A DNA stretch of 64,000 nucleotides from Irpex lacteus (lineage: Eukaryota; Basidiomycota; Agaricomycetes; Polyporales; Irpicaceae), in the NCBI GenBank assembly GCA_001986395.2, contig MQVO02000028.1, positions 62,001 to 126,000 on the forward strand, in the 5' to 3' direction. Numbering within the stretch: the stretch's first letter is position 1; the number at the start of each line of letters is the position of its first letter. This document shows, piece by piece, positions 45,880 through 57,223 of this stretch. Under the pieces are notes generated by a model. That model did not search any database. It worked only from the letters and a program-made list of their open reading frames with translations, and was not told the DNA's origin. Made by a program: the position numbers and the translations under genes.

Positions 45880-46601
45880 ATGTCACATCGACGCACGCAG
45901 TCGCAAGACCCTCCAGCGTACTCGTCCAGAACAGCGGAATGGGTAGAACGCCACGCACATGTACGCAATGACCCAAATGACCCGGACGAGGGCCGTACAC
46001 ACCGCCAGCGACGAGAGCGGTCGCCAATCCCATCATCCAGCACGAGCGGACCCTCCTCCGCTAGACTCACGCGGTCCACCACGTTGTCACGAGCCTCAGG
46101 GAACTCGGTGCGCAATGAGATGGCCGCCTACGAGGCACGAAAACAGCGAACAGTCGTCGCGCCACCGGCCACCACGCAATCCGACGCCACACATACAGCC
46201 CATTCACAGTCTCAGTCGCATCGAGCGGGGTACAAGGCGGGAGAGCTGCTGAGCAAGTTGACGTTGGACAAGTACAAAGCGGCCCCCGTGTTGGTGCAGA
46301 GCCCGGTGGAGGAAGGGTGGCCGAAGAGCATGTCTGGTCGTCCGCCGGTGAGTCAGTCTTGGGCTTGTCGAGATGGTGCCATAGGTCTTAATTAAATCTT
46401 GTTCTTCTGCTCCGTGGGTAGCCGTCCAAAGCGGCGAAGACGTCGAAGCCACCCGCGGCGTTCTTGCGCAAGCGAAGACCGTCGGACGCCAGCCAGGGAG
46501 GGTCACAGTCGCAGTCCAGGGCACCGTCGAGAAGTCGAGATTCGAAGCCTTTGCCACCTCGTCCTGGGTCGCCTGGTGTGGTTCGACAGTGGACGTTGTG
46601 A
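45880..46601 (+). CDS. Basic, Ser/Arg-rich disordered protein
   Basis: Two exons, 45880-46347 and 46422-46601, give 215 residues; the 74-nt intron has GTGAGT and GGGTAG ends and keeps phase. I start at the ATG at 45880 (MSHRRTQSQDPPAYSSRTAE). The protein is polar throughout: RQRRERSPIPSSSTSGPSSA, then a short more ordered stretch YKAGELLSKLTLDKYKAAPV. After the intron it has KPPAAFLRKRRPSDASQGGS and RPGSPGVVRQWTL at the end. No family is recognised. The many RS, SP and SQ sites suggest a phosphorylated, unfolded protein. Confidence 0.5.
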
Positions 46602-47506
46602 GCAGGTGGTATCGCCTTGTGAGAATGGTTTTGTATATTTGTAGTAGACTTTGATGGTGTTCTGGGATTGGTAGGGTCGCAGATAGTGACGGTAGGGAGG
46701 TCTGGACTGCGGCCTCTGTAGACTCTCATATTTATTCAAAACATACGCACTGCTCGGTCTGTCTTTGTTAATCTTGCTTGCTCTTCCCTCTCCTCCTCCT
46801 GCGCCGCTCTCGTACTTTTGGGATTTTGTTTTGGGCTTAACACGTTATTCTCCTCCACGCCCTGACGCCTGTGGTTGGCTCAACTCTAATACAACCTTAA
46901 GTCAGTCATCGCGCAGATCATGCCTACAACAACGAGAACTTAATGGTGAACATTGAACATACGGGGGAAAGTTATACAAGAAAACAATAATCCCCGACGA
47001 GGGTTGGATACTCTCAACCAGCGTCTTTCGCTAATCGAGGTCCCTTCTACCTCATGGCCATCCACGACTTGCTCGTTCGCCATTCCCACCATCATCCGGC
47101 GCAGTACGCCGACTCCAAATCGCGAGAGGAAGGGGCGGGGCGAGTACAGTTTCGTGGAGGAAGAGTGGAAGATGTAGCTTAAGCGTGTGGATTTGGCCGG
47201 CTCTCCCCTTGCAAATTGATCGGCGACGCGATAACGTACTCGTTATGTTGGACAACATCCACCATCCCGCACGCGAAGAGCTCGACCTTTTGCGCCTCTA
47301 ATCTGCCGCCAGACAGCCCTGCACGCCGTCCGATAGTTCTTAAGCACTCTCTTACGCTGCAACAGCGATCAGGTCCTCTTCTGTCTCACGGACATTGAGC
47401 TCTGGTATAAATTACAAAAACCACCCCTCTCACCAATCAGTATGTGAATCGTCCTCTTTTTCTCAAAATTCGACGTTGACGTGTTGATATCACAGACTCT
47501 CATGCA
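46602..47506. other. Intergenic upstream of the F-box gene
   Basis: Pyrimidine-rich around 46760-46820. A 74-codon frame at 46953-47177 has no support. The promoter of the F-box gene should lie near its right end. Confidence 0.4.
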
Positions 47507-49126
47507 ATGAGGTCCCCACAGAGGGTTGACATTAAAGCCATTATCGACGAGCTAGGCCGTCAAGCAGTCCAGCTTCAGGAGCAGCGTCTCGCCCTCATAG
47601 ACGAGATACGGGCAGATCCGAGCTACGACGTGTGTACTCTCGCGTTTTTGACTCTCTCAGCCTAACAGCTACACTAGCCCGGCGTGTACAGTGCCCCACC
47701 CATCCCCGATGTCGAGCTCTCGTATCAGCACGATCTCACTTTTATTCAGCCGCGCAAGTATCAGCCCAGCGCGACTGTCTTAAACCTCATGCAACGGGTC
47801 TTGGTCGTGGAGGCTTCTCTCCTCCGGATACGTGAGAAGACCGCAGAGCTGGATGCTCTGATTGCCCCGATTCAGGTCTTGCCAGATGAAGTACTCGGAG
47901 TTATGTTCGAGATGACGAGCAAGCCAGTATCCGAGCCCAGCAAGTCGTCCTACATCAGCTGGGACAGTGAACGACGAGTCCCACTTCCAATCATCCTCGC
48001 GTCTGTCTGCCGACGGTGGCGCCACGTGGCGTTGAGCAGGTCGTCGCTCTGGACGAATATCTATCTTACCCCATGGCAGCCTCGGTTGTGGGCAGAACTC
48101 GGTCTCGCTCGCGCAGATTCACAACTCCTCGACGTCACAATCGACTACTGCACAGAGTACTGTCCCAAGGCCGCCGCTCTGGACGACTTGCTTGATGTCA
48201 TCTTCCCACGCATCGCCTCCTGGAAATCACTGAAAATCGTCACCCACCATGTCGGCGTGCTCAGTCATGTGGCATCGCGCCTACGTAATGCATATGCACC
48301 GAATCTATCTGGCCTCCGTCTGTCGTTGACAGGAAGCGGTCCACCAGGAAATCAGGTTATATCGCTACCACCGCTATTGCAGGGCGGTGCCCCTGCCTTA
48401 TCGCACCTACACGTTGACAGTGTTGGTGTGGCATGGCTCTCTCGGCCGTTTGAAGGGCTCACTACGTTGGACCTCCGCTGGTTATGGAACGACACCAAAC
48501 TCTCGTATCAACAGCTTCGGGGTCTTCTTGCGGCTTCGCCGAACCTCCACAAACTCGTCTTGCGAGGCCTGTACGCGGAGCTCAACCCCGCAGCATGCTA
48601 CCCCATCATCAGCGTCTCCTCGTTGACGTCTCTAGAGTTATCAGGGGATAACGTCTCTTTCATGCTCTCCCTACTCGATATTCCCGCGCTCGAAGAGCTA
48701 GCCCTAGCCAACGTCGACGAAGCCGAGTTCCGTGACCTCATGCGCTCCTTTGAACTTCCCACCCGGCGGTCGTATCCCCACCTCCGCTCCCTTCGTCTCC
48801 TCAACGTCAGCACCACACCCTCCATGGAACGTTTCTTCGAGGCCATACCCAGCCTCGAGTTGTTCACCGTTGTGCATTCTGCTGTCGTGCGGTTCTTGCA
48901 TCTGCTATCTGGTCGCCAGATGTACCTTCCGAAACTGCAGACGCTGACCGTGTTGGACGATACGTCGGAACAGGCGTTGTTGGAGACGGTGGTGACGAGG
49001 AAGGAGATGGGACATCCGTTGCAGAGGTTGAATGTTCATGCCGGCTCGATGAGTCTGCGGTATATTGGGTTGTTGCAGCAACATGTGAAGCTGGACGGGA
49101 TATATTTCAGGGATCGGAGTCGTTAA
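47507..49126 (+). CDS. F-box protein with leucine-rich C-terminal region
   Basis: Exon 1 (47507-47629) and exon 2 (47678-49126) give 523 residues. Exon 1 encodes MRSPQRVDIKAIIDELGR and a coiled-coil-like helix. After PIPDVELSYQHDLTFIQP and a second helix, the F-box begins IQVLPDEVLGVMFEMTS and ends ASVCRRWRHVALSRSSLWTN, the normal Leu-Pro opening and Cys-x-x-Trp closing signature. The F-box binds SKP1 in an SCF ubiquitin ligase; the rest should recruit substrates. That part has spaced leucine-rich turns (LSHLHVDSVGVAWL, LTTLDLRWLWND, LTSLELSGDNVSFML, LRSLRLLNVS) like those of other mushroom F-box proteins. The substrate is unknown. A short upstream ATG at 47502 is followed at once by a stop, so I start at 47507. 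Confidence 0.85.
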
Positions 49127-50064
49127 CAGAGGTATGACTCTCTTTGTTCCTATACCTGCGTATCTCATCTGAAATCGCTATCCCGTGTGCAATAGCCCTT
49201 CTCAATTGACTCACACCGAGGTGTAATTTATTGGAGTCGCGTTTGTCAGCGGACAGAACCCGCGTTTCATCCTCGTATTCATAAACATATAACGGGTTAC
49301 CTTCGAATAATAGGACTCCTACTTTTCCCTCAAGAAACATCTCCATCCCATGTGCGCCTTCGATTGACAGCTCAGGCGGTGCTATCGAATTCCTGGAAGA
49401 AGATACAACGATCACTCGACTCTTCCCCGCACTCGCACACGCTTCCAACTTCTATAACCAACTATACTCATTGGAGTATCAAAATGATGGTACCTCCTGG
49501 CTGTGTCGAGACTGAATTTCAATCGTGCATTGGGACTGAACGCAGTACTGCGTTCCTCGTTCTATGAGACCTTCCAAGTCCTCTATGACTCGCCCTCATT
49601 CAGTGCGCTCCGATAACGATGACCGGAAGTTCGACACTTCCTCGCAGGAGAGATAGCACCAGTCCCCTCAACACGTCTATGGCCTGTCTTCGGTCCAAGC
49701 CAGTCCATACGTCGAACGAGGGGAGCATCACGTGCGAAGAGTTCCATCGAGTACGCGTAGTTGAACGCACCGGGTCCCTCTACTCGCCGTGTTGTCCCAT
49801 GAGAGACATTCCAAGTACATCGCATACTGGAGTCACCGCATTAGGTTGGATACTGCGAGCAGCGATGCTGCTCGGCCGATGTGCAGGGGTTAATTGAATC
49901 CTTCTGACGAGAAGTCAAGGGGGCTAAGAGCCTCACCTCCGATTACCAATTTCTCCCGTGTTCATTAAAAGCCAACTACCGGGTTGTCGCATTGCTCGTA
50001 GGCTGAATATTGCAAAGCTTCCGTTGTATTGCGTTGGCTGTGTTCACTGCCGTTATCTCGTTGC
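49127..50064. other. Intergenic between the F-box gene and the duplicated block
   Basis: A 113-codon minus-strand frame at 49107-49448 (containing MEMFLEGKVGVLLFEGNPLY) overlaps the F-box stop by 20 bp. It could be an exon, but nothing confirms it. Frames at 49583-49897 are antisense to each other. Confidence 0.35.
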
Positions 50065-52728
50065 GCGTTTTTCGACGAAGAAGAACGTGTGTTCACCTGC
50101 AGGAGTGGAGCACCTGTGCTGCTGTCTGTTTCGCCTGTGAGCTGTGAGGCTCGCCCGACAGGTATGGCCGATTGGAGCCAAATTAATGTGTCTCTTCAGG
50201 TTAGACATGCTGTACATTCAAGCTCTTCTACTGGTGCCGGTAGTTTAAGCCTTCAAGCTTTAGGTCTGGGATTTTTTCGGGACGTCATTCCGAAGTCCCG
50301 CGTAGGTGATATGGGCAGCCAAGACAAACCCCAGAGACCTTCCATGGAAATATATCCTCCGTTTACGCTGACAGATTGCACCGCTAGAACCAAAGTCTGC
50401 CATCTGCAACTACATACACGAACCACATGAGCCACACTTTGCAGAGTGTGGCATCTACAAACAAAGCGCGATTCGGGACTATCAGTACGTGATTTTTTCC
50501 ATTCATTCACGTATCAATTGATCCATTTTCATCGTCACTCGACTCTAGTTGGATATCGTTTCTACCGGCTTAAAAACACCTCTAACCATACTCTGGAGTA
50601 GAATCGATGGGCTGTGAACGGATAACCGTATCTGGGAGGGTGGCTAACCACGCCGGGTCCTCGTGTCCTCCCAGGCGCTCGCATGGTCCTACGAATTCCA
50701 TTGCGTCGACACTACATTAGTGGTCCGGTCATTGTGGCTGAGCGCTGAAGCCACCGCCTCGTACAGATATTTATAAAGTGGGATGAACGAGTTGATGGTC
50801 TTCAACCTGGGCCTGACGCTCTCTCCCCTCTCCTCACTTCCCTCTATCCAGTGAATGGTCTCCGCGTCCACTCTCCGCCATCAATGTCGTGCTAAAGCGC
50901 TGCTTATTGCGCTCTCATATGAGGGCAGGACGGGAGTCAAGCCTCTACACACGACCCACGCGGACCAGGACCGGTTGGCCCAACACTTAGTGGAACACTG
51001 GGGATACTGCCCTCAATGTATAACCAAGATGCGAGATGGGCACACCGATCCGGATATGTGGCCTACGAGAAAGAACATTGTGAGTAACAGCTGCATGCCA
51101 GTGGCTTGCTGGTACTGCTTATTGAAGTGTGTTACTTCTATGCAGTTCCGAGAGATTGCAAACCTCGTCCGTGGCGTCAAGCGTGGTGATCGCCGGGTGT
51201 TCTACTGTAAGCAAGGCCAACGACAAGTCAGAGATTGGTCTGTCAATGGCTCATTGTTTGGGTAGTCGCTGGTCACTGCTATCAAGTCGTCAACCGTCGT
51301 GGCACAGAAATGGACAACCTTGATGAAAGTCAGTTCCAATTGTACACAGCGTTCCCATACACCGCCCGGCTCAATCCTTTCAGTCATTTTAGTGGATGGA
51401 GATGATGTTCCGACGTCACTATGCGAGCGTGACAAAGGCTTTCTGGATTTCTGGAAGGTCGGGCGCATGGAGAGAAAGAAGATACAGGACGGAACCATCA
51501 TCGACAATGTAAGCTTGGTTCCTGCAGATGATCCTGCTATAATCGGTTATAATGAATTATCCACCACAGGAGCTCAGACTGCACTTGGTTGACCGTATGC
51601 CGAATGGTGCGAAGCTGATGGTCAGTGTTAGGTACCGCTTATTTATGTATCCGGTTAACTTCACTTGGGCGTTCTAGGCTATTTGCGATACCTGCAATTC
51701 TGGTACTCTTTTTGGTAGGTTCTCTATTACGAGTGATTATGCGCTGTGTGTATTGAAGAAATCACAAGACTTGGACTATCACTGGCAAGATGATGAGCGT
51801 CGCGGCTTCCGAATGAAAACATTGGTTCGCCTGCCATTCGTAGGTCGGAAGTGGAAGAGATTTTCGCTAGACCTTGTGCGCCCCTACCAACGCCTGAAGA
51901 AAACAGCAACAGATGTTGGCCAACGTGATGAAGTGGTTGTCTCTTTGGGCACCAGCATGCAGTCTCTCGAGCGCGGCCGAAATGTGGGCATCAAGGCGTC
52001 TGGCGAGAAGAACGGTGTATCCGTGTTTGGAGACATGCCGCGCTGTTTGTCCCCGCCTCCGCGTGATATGCCAGAAGTAGTGAGTATGCACGCACGTGAA
52101 AGGATTATTCTGTTCTGATCGCACGCCAGACGTCTTTGGCTTCGTGCAATGACGGGGAGCCTACTGTATCGAACGAAGACTCGATGACAGTGGTCAGTTG
52201 GTGTTCCCATCGTCCTTTCTATATTTTTTGTGTATTATAACTAACGAACGGCTATCACAGGTTCTCATCGGAATTATTGGTTGGTGGATTGCGATATGTA
52301 ACCCAAGTGTCGCATGCTAATAGGGCGAATAGAAACCCTTGAGGGACCCATCACAACTCGTGACTTGGTACAGCAATTGAAGTACATTTTCATTCTGGCT
52401 ATCTCAGTGTCTGCTTTAACGTTTGTGTCACTAGCCTCAAGATGAAGGAACTACGATGCGAATGGATGCAAGTATACTTTAAGAAAGAGAGACGAAATTC
52501 GAGCTACATCGAAGCCGCACTTAAAAAGATCAGGAGGATCCAGCAACCTGTCGTACGGTTTATTTTATGTTCCTATCTACCTTTCATGTCTGACGTACGG
52601 ATCGGTTTCCTACGGTAGATTGGATCTCTGTCACGCAAGGTAAGTGCACAGATACTACACCTACCATAATCACACCCCTCTGACCGGCCAGTAAAATTCA
52701 GACTCCTGAGAAGATCTTCGAACTCTGA
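50065..52728. repeat. Segmental duplication, arm 2 (inverted copy of 17905-20540)
   Basis: Carries metacaspase-like gene C plus 790 bp of upstream sequence matching arm 1. The upstream part keeps CEARPTGMAD and QALGLGFFRDVIPKSRVGD but reads through the position of the intron in arm 1: a TGA is TGG and the TTTAG acceptor is TTTAA. Similarity fades left of about 50065, so only the tail of the gene upstream of A was copied. Confidence 0.75.
50855..52728 (+). CDS. Metacaspase-like cysteine protease C
   Basis: The paralogue of gene A, about 400 residues over some ten exons. Exon 1 (50855-51079) gives CRAKALLIALSYEGRTGVK, TTHADQDRLAQHLVEHWGY and PTRKNI. The exon from 51146 gives FREIANLVRGVKRGDRRV; across an intron this becomes YFAGHCYQVVNRRGTEMDN with the catalytic His. 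VILVDGDDVP and IQDGTIIDN precede RLHLVDRMPNGAKLM and AICDTCNSGTLF with the catalytic Cys. As in A, the third residue after DTC is Asn, not His. The linker contains QDLDYHWQDDER; later exons give TSLASCNDGEPTVSNEDSM, LEGPITTRDLVQQLK and KMKELRCEWMQVYFKK. The protein ends IGSLSRK then TPEKIFEL. A TATTTATAAAG box lies about 80 nt upstream. All exons present in A are present here, so it is likely functional. Confidence 0.8.
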
Positions 52729-53693
52729 TACCTTGGTATCTTCTGCTGTGACCGCTCTTTTAGGTTGTGAAGCACTTTCAAGTAATGCTTGGACCTTTTG
52801 TTCTTTTCCGTCTCTGCATTTATTATACCCACCCCGATCATATACCCCTGTTTAGCTATCTTCGTCCACTCCACTACATAATCCTTTCCCGTACAGTTTG
52901 CACGTTGAGTCTCGGCTTCAGTTTGTTGAACTTTGTTCTATCTACTACTTACTCGCTATCTTGCTCTGCTCTCGTCGAATTGATGTGTGTCTTTGCTGTT
53001 ATTTTACATCATAAATCTGCTCGATTTCTCTACCCAGCTTTAACGCGGCTGTGGCTTCCCCAAGTCACATTCGACACACCGACGCGTCCGGTATATTGAT
53101 CACGGGGCCGTTCTGCGGAGTTCGAGCAACGGCGTCTATATTCCTGGTGACCTCGCGTTGTTCTGGAATTGCGTCTTCACTTCGTACTTAAAGACCATGC
53201 CATTCGGAGGTTGTTGTGGGTGTGATGGCGAAGTGGAAGGCTGGGCTATTGAGCCTCGATCTGAAAGCAAGAAGTCAAGTGAGAGAGGCTGTCTCACAAC
53301 GCGGGGGTGAAGACTTTGAGCACCCACCTTCTCCGTTTGGCGGGGGGGACAAGGGCGACGAGTCTATTAATTTGGACGACGAAGGGCTACCGTCGGTCGA
53401 CATCGTGAACAGCGTATTGGTGGTTGGGAGCAAGACGGCCGCCCACTGCTGCCATACCTGGGAAGCCACAAACAAAGCCAAACTCCCGGGCCCCGTTCAC
53501 ACGCCTGCTAGCGCTTTCAATTGAAGCACACTACAGTACTGGTCCACGTACTCACCGAGGATTTATTCATAAGCACTCTTCTCTTTCTCACCACCATCGT
53601 CCTCTCTTTCTTTCACTCCTTCACCGACTATTATTGCTTTGTTACTGCGAGAGATTACGAATCAAAGGCGAATAGTCGAACGAACCCACAAAG
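52729..53693. other. Intergenic, holding the promoter of the PDI gene
   Basis: The stretch 52767-53099 is an open frame without a domain. Around 53196 a short frame (MPFGGCCGCDGEVEGW) is too small to support. Right of 53570 the sequence becomes a pyrimidine-rich promoter. Confidence 0.35.
53575..53640 (+). promoter_or_regulatory. Pyrimidine-rich tract before the PDI gene
   Basis: A CT-rich run on the plus strand (for example CACTCTTCTCTTTCTCACC) ends about 55 nt before the ATG at 53694. Such tracts are common just upstream of the start in well-expressed genes of filamentous fungi. Confidence 0.35.
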
Positions 53694-55184
53694 ATGAGGT
53701 TCTCACTTGGCCTGTCATTCCTCGCGACGGCGACACTCGCACTCGCGTCCAACGTACTCGAGCTCACGCCCGATAATTGGGACGAGCATGTCGGACAGGG
53801 AAAGCCTGCGCTGGTAGAATTGTGCGTGTTCGACTCTCATGTAGTGATATGTTCAGCTGACGGTCGGCTTTGACTAGCTTCGCACCCTGGTGTGGGCACT
53901 GCAAGGTACGTCTCGTCTGTATAGTCCGAGCACGGATACTTTCTAAAGATGCGCGCAGAACCTTGCGCCGAAATACGAAGAGCTGGCCGACGCTTTCGCA
54001 CATGCCAAAGACAAGGTCATCATCGCCAAAGTAGACGCAGACGGTGTGGGCAAGCCCTTGGGACAGAAATTCGAGGTTCGAGGGTACCCAAGTGCGTTAT
54101 CGACTCCTGGACTCACATAGAAAAAACTGACAATTGTATGGAAAGCCCTCAAGTGGTTCAACGGTGCAGGCAAGGAGGAAAGCAAGTACGAGGGACCGCG
54201 CGAGGTTGGGGATTTGGCCAAGTTGTACGTCCTATTCAGTTTCTCTATGGTATTCAGAATTAAGAATTGACTATTGCGCAGCGTCACAGACAACTCCGGT
54301 GTCAAGTCGAAGATTAAGCAGCCTCCGCCTCCCGCTTTCAAGGTTCTCGACGCGCATACGTTCGACGAAGTGGCTCTTGTAAGTAGTCCTTTACTCAGTA
54401 CGTTGGATCTATCTTTTAATACCACCACCTTTAAGGACCCTTCAAAAGACGTCATTGTTACTTTCACGGCTCCCTGGTGTGGCCACTGCAAGAACCTGAA
54501 ACCCACCTATGAGAAGGTCGCCCTCGACTTTGCCAACGAACCCAACGTATGTCTCCTCACGCACATATAAAGGATAACTACTGACACAAGACTCGTCTAT
54601 AGTGCGTCGTGGCAAACGTAGACGCGGATGCCGCTGCGAACCGACCACTAGCTGAGAAGTACGGCGTCGGGTCCTTCCCGACCATCAAGTTCTTCGGCAA
54701 GAACAACAAGGATGAGCCAGAGGACTACGACGAAGCCCGCACCGAAGAGGCCTTCGTCTCCTTCCTCAACGCCCGCTGTGGCACCCACCGCTCTCCGGGC
54801 GGCCTACTCGACGAGACTGTCGGGCGCCACCCCGAATTCGACAGCATCGCGTCGCGGTTCGTCGGAGCGGCCAGTGACGCACGCGGTAAGCTGTTCGAGG
54901 ACGCCAAACTGTTCGCGCGGGCCACGGGGGAGAAGTACAAGTACTATCTGAAGGTGATGGAGAAGGTTGCGAACGGCACGGAGGGGTGGGTCGAGAAGGA
55001 GGCGAACCGGCTGGCGAGCATTCTGAAGAAGCGGAACATCTCGCCGCAAAAGTTGGACGAGGTGAAGGTGAAGGCAAATATCCTGAGTAGCTTCAAGGCT
55101 GTGGAGGAGAAGGCGGAGGAGGTCGTGGAAGAGGTGAAGGAGAAGGTCGAGGAGGTTGTCGGCCGTGCGTCTGCTGAGTTGTAG
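53694..55184 (+). CDS. Protein disulfide isomerase with two thioredoxin domains and a C-terminal helical domain
   Basis: Seven exons (53694-53821, 53878-53905, 53959-54091, 54146-54224, 54282-54378, 54436-54546, 54603-55184) give 385 residues. It forms and shuffles disulphides in the endoplasmic reticulum. The signal peptide is MRFSLGLSFLATATLALASN. The first thioredoxin domain has [20 protein letters not shown] and FEVRGYPTLKWFNG; the second has [20 protein letters not shown] and YGVGSFPTIKFFGK. From residue about 260 a helical region (RGKLFEDAKLFARATGEKYK and onward) matches the D domain of ERp38-type isomerases. A Glu/Val coiled stretch ends ASAEL. Two CGHC sites are intact. The C-terminal SAEL is not a canonical HDEL signal. 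Exon 2 is only 28 nt and encodes the first active site. Confidence 0.9.
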
Positions 55185-55749
55185 AGAACGCGTACGTGTG
55201 ACGTATGTACTTCGGTCTCGGTACCTTCTGCGTATGTGATTCAATGAGTAAACGGATCAAAAGCAAAGCATATCGGGTTGCTCAGTGACGCTTCCGTATC
55301 ACGATTAAGATTTCAAATCGTGAACACACAGAAGCTCGCAGGGTATGTAATAGCTTGAGGAGTACATATGATGTGAAAGAGCGACGTTGAAAGCGAGAGT
55401 TACATGGTGAGTAAGTTACATACAAGATAGGTGGTTCTGTAAGCAGGAACCCCGTTCTAAGTGTATAGAGATCGTTCAGAGACAGATGTGTGTGAATGAA
55501 GAATCAGTACTACTACGTTTGGTAATGTCCGAGATGGGATGTCCGTTCAAAGTTCGGTGGAGAGGTTCGTAGTCTATGCGAAGATTAGGAACAATTCTCC
55601 GTCTACGAGATTCGAGTGTCTGAGAGTGGGAATGATGTAGATGGTCGATGATGGGGTAACAGGCTAAGAAACATGGACGGGAGAGGGTTGGTCAGATAGC
55701 GACGACAGGACGAGAGACGGTAACTCACGATTCTGCGTGGCTTAGCGGC
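55185..55749. other. 3' flank of PDI, convergent with the small secreted protein gene
   Basis: Untranslated-looking sequence with no gene. Confidence 0.45.
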
Positions 55750-56053
55750 CTAGTCTGTAGGCGTTGGGGAGCTGGCACCAGGTGTCTGGCTAGGAGCTCC
55801 TCGCTTCGAGTACGCCTCTACAAACGCAGGCGATACGGTTCAGTAGGCTGATTTATCGGTCAGCAGAGAGGTACGTACGTGGTGATCTGCGAACGAGCTG
55901 GGGTGGGTTCGGGGGGAGCCCACGGGCCATCCTCTGTGCGTTCGTCATCCTCTTCTCGGACCTGGGAGGAACGACGCCTGCCTCGACCGGAGAGAGGGTG
56001 AGCAGGACGGTGAAGGCGAGGATAAGGGCGCAGATGAATGTGCGAAGGAACAT
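55750..56053 (-). CDS. Small secreted protein, about 80 residues
   Basis: Start at 56053 gives a clear signal peptide, MFLRTFICALILAFTVLLTL followed by SPVEAG. The mature part is VVPPRSEKRMTNAQRMARGL, then PPNPPQLVRRSP. An intron with a GTACGTACC donor and a TTTGTAG acceptor joins a last exon, QAYSKRGAPSQTPGASSPTP, with stop at 55750. The RMTNAQRMARGLPP core is a motif I recall from many small secreted proteins of mushrooms, of unknown function. The RR and KR pairs could be processing sites. There are no cysteines in the mature part. Confidence 0.7.
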
Positions 56054-57223
56054 CTTGGGGAAATTTGGAAGATGCCGGATGCGTTCGTCGCAGATAAGTA
56101 GTAAGACGAGGGGATACGGTCGCTGTGCTGACTGAAAGGACAGACAAGGGAGAGCTCGGGGGACAAGGGAGGCTCGGAGACTGGTCTGTGCTGTGGGCAG
56201 GTGGTGATGGTGACCGACAACAAGATAGCCAGAGGATCGCAGCAGAGGAAGAAGGCTGTAAGTCGCGCGGAGATATGTCTTTTATACTTATCGCTGGACA
56301 CTGCCAAGCAGTTCGCCGATTGAAATGCAATTTTAGAGAGTTCTAGAGCACCGAACTCCGAGATCAGTGAGGGGAATGTTTGAAGGAATGACCAATGATT
56401 TTGAAGGGTCCGGTATCGCGATGAGTCGCAAATCACGGAATTCGGGGGTGCGATTGTGGAAAAAGAGTGACGCCGGGGTGCATGTTGGTGGTGCTCGGCA
56501 TGGCTCGCGACGTCCAATCAGGGAGCATGGCCAACACCCTCCATGGGCTGCGGGCTGAGGTTGCCGTGCACGCTGCTTTTACTTATTTCCAAACTTATTC
56601 TCTGAAAAGAAACTGATATGTTCGTCAGTGAACCTGGACGGAGCACGATACACTCTTGTGCTATAGACATATCAGTACTACACTTCTTACGTTTTCGGCG
56701 GATTCGCAGACGTTGGTAGTGCACAAGAGTGTACAAGTTTGCCGCACAGCACGACAGCCCTCGAAATTTCGAAATGATGCATGATGGTGTAAGTGGCGTA
56801 TGCCGATAATGATCCGTACACCAGTGTCCGGATATAGACATGGGCTTGGGATCCTAATAAGTACAAACAGTTTGACAGTCACCTTCAACTTGAACGTTCA
56901 ACGTTCAACAGTAGGTAGCAGGGGTCAGCAAGGCTGAGTGATACCCTCTTGTACATACGTATACTGCGAAAGGAGATATGGTCAGTGTTCTCTATCAATT
57001 GCTGGTTTACTCTCACATCTTCCCACCATACATTCACGTTCTGAACGCAGGCAGGGAGATCGATATTGAGGCCGTGATAATCGCAGAGTAGTGCTTTAAT
57101 TACTGATGAAGATAGGTATTTTGTTCATCTCATCATTGAGTCATGCAGTTTCTCTGCCGCCCCAGCTATAGAAATGAAGGTGAGCGCTCGCAAATTGGGT
57201 ACGTTTAGATAGTACGTAGATGC
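56054..57223. other. Intergenic, no supported gene
   Basis: Upstream of the small secreted protein gene and downstream of the membrane-protein gene. The 190- and 156-codon minus-strand frames at 55860-56517 are antisense or alternate frames over the 5' region, without domains. Confidence 0.4.

Noticed and set aside
52767..53099. A 110-codon hydrophobic plus-strand frame after metacaspase-like gene C.
   Set aside because: It is T-rich 3' flank with no domain; gene C ends clearly at 52728.
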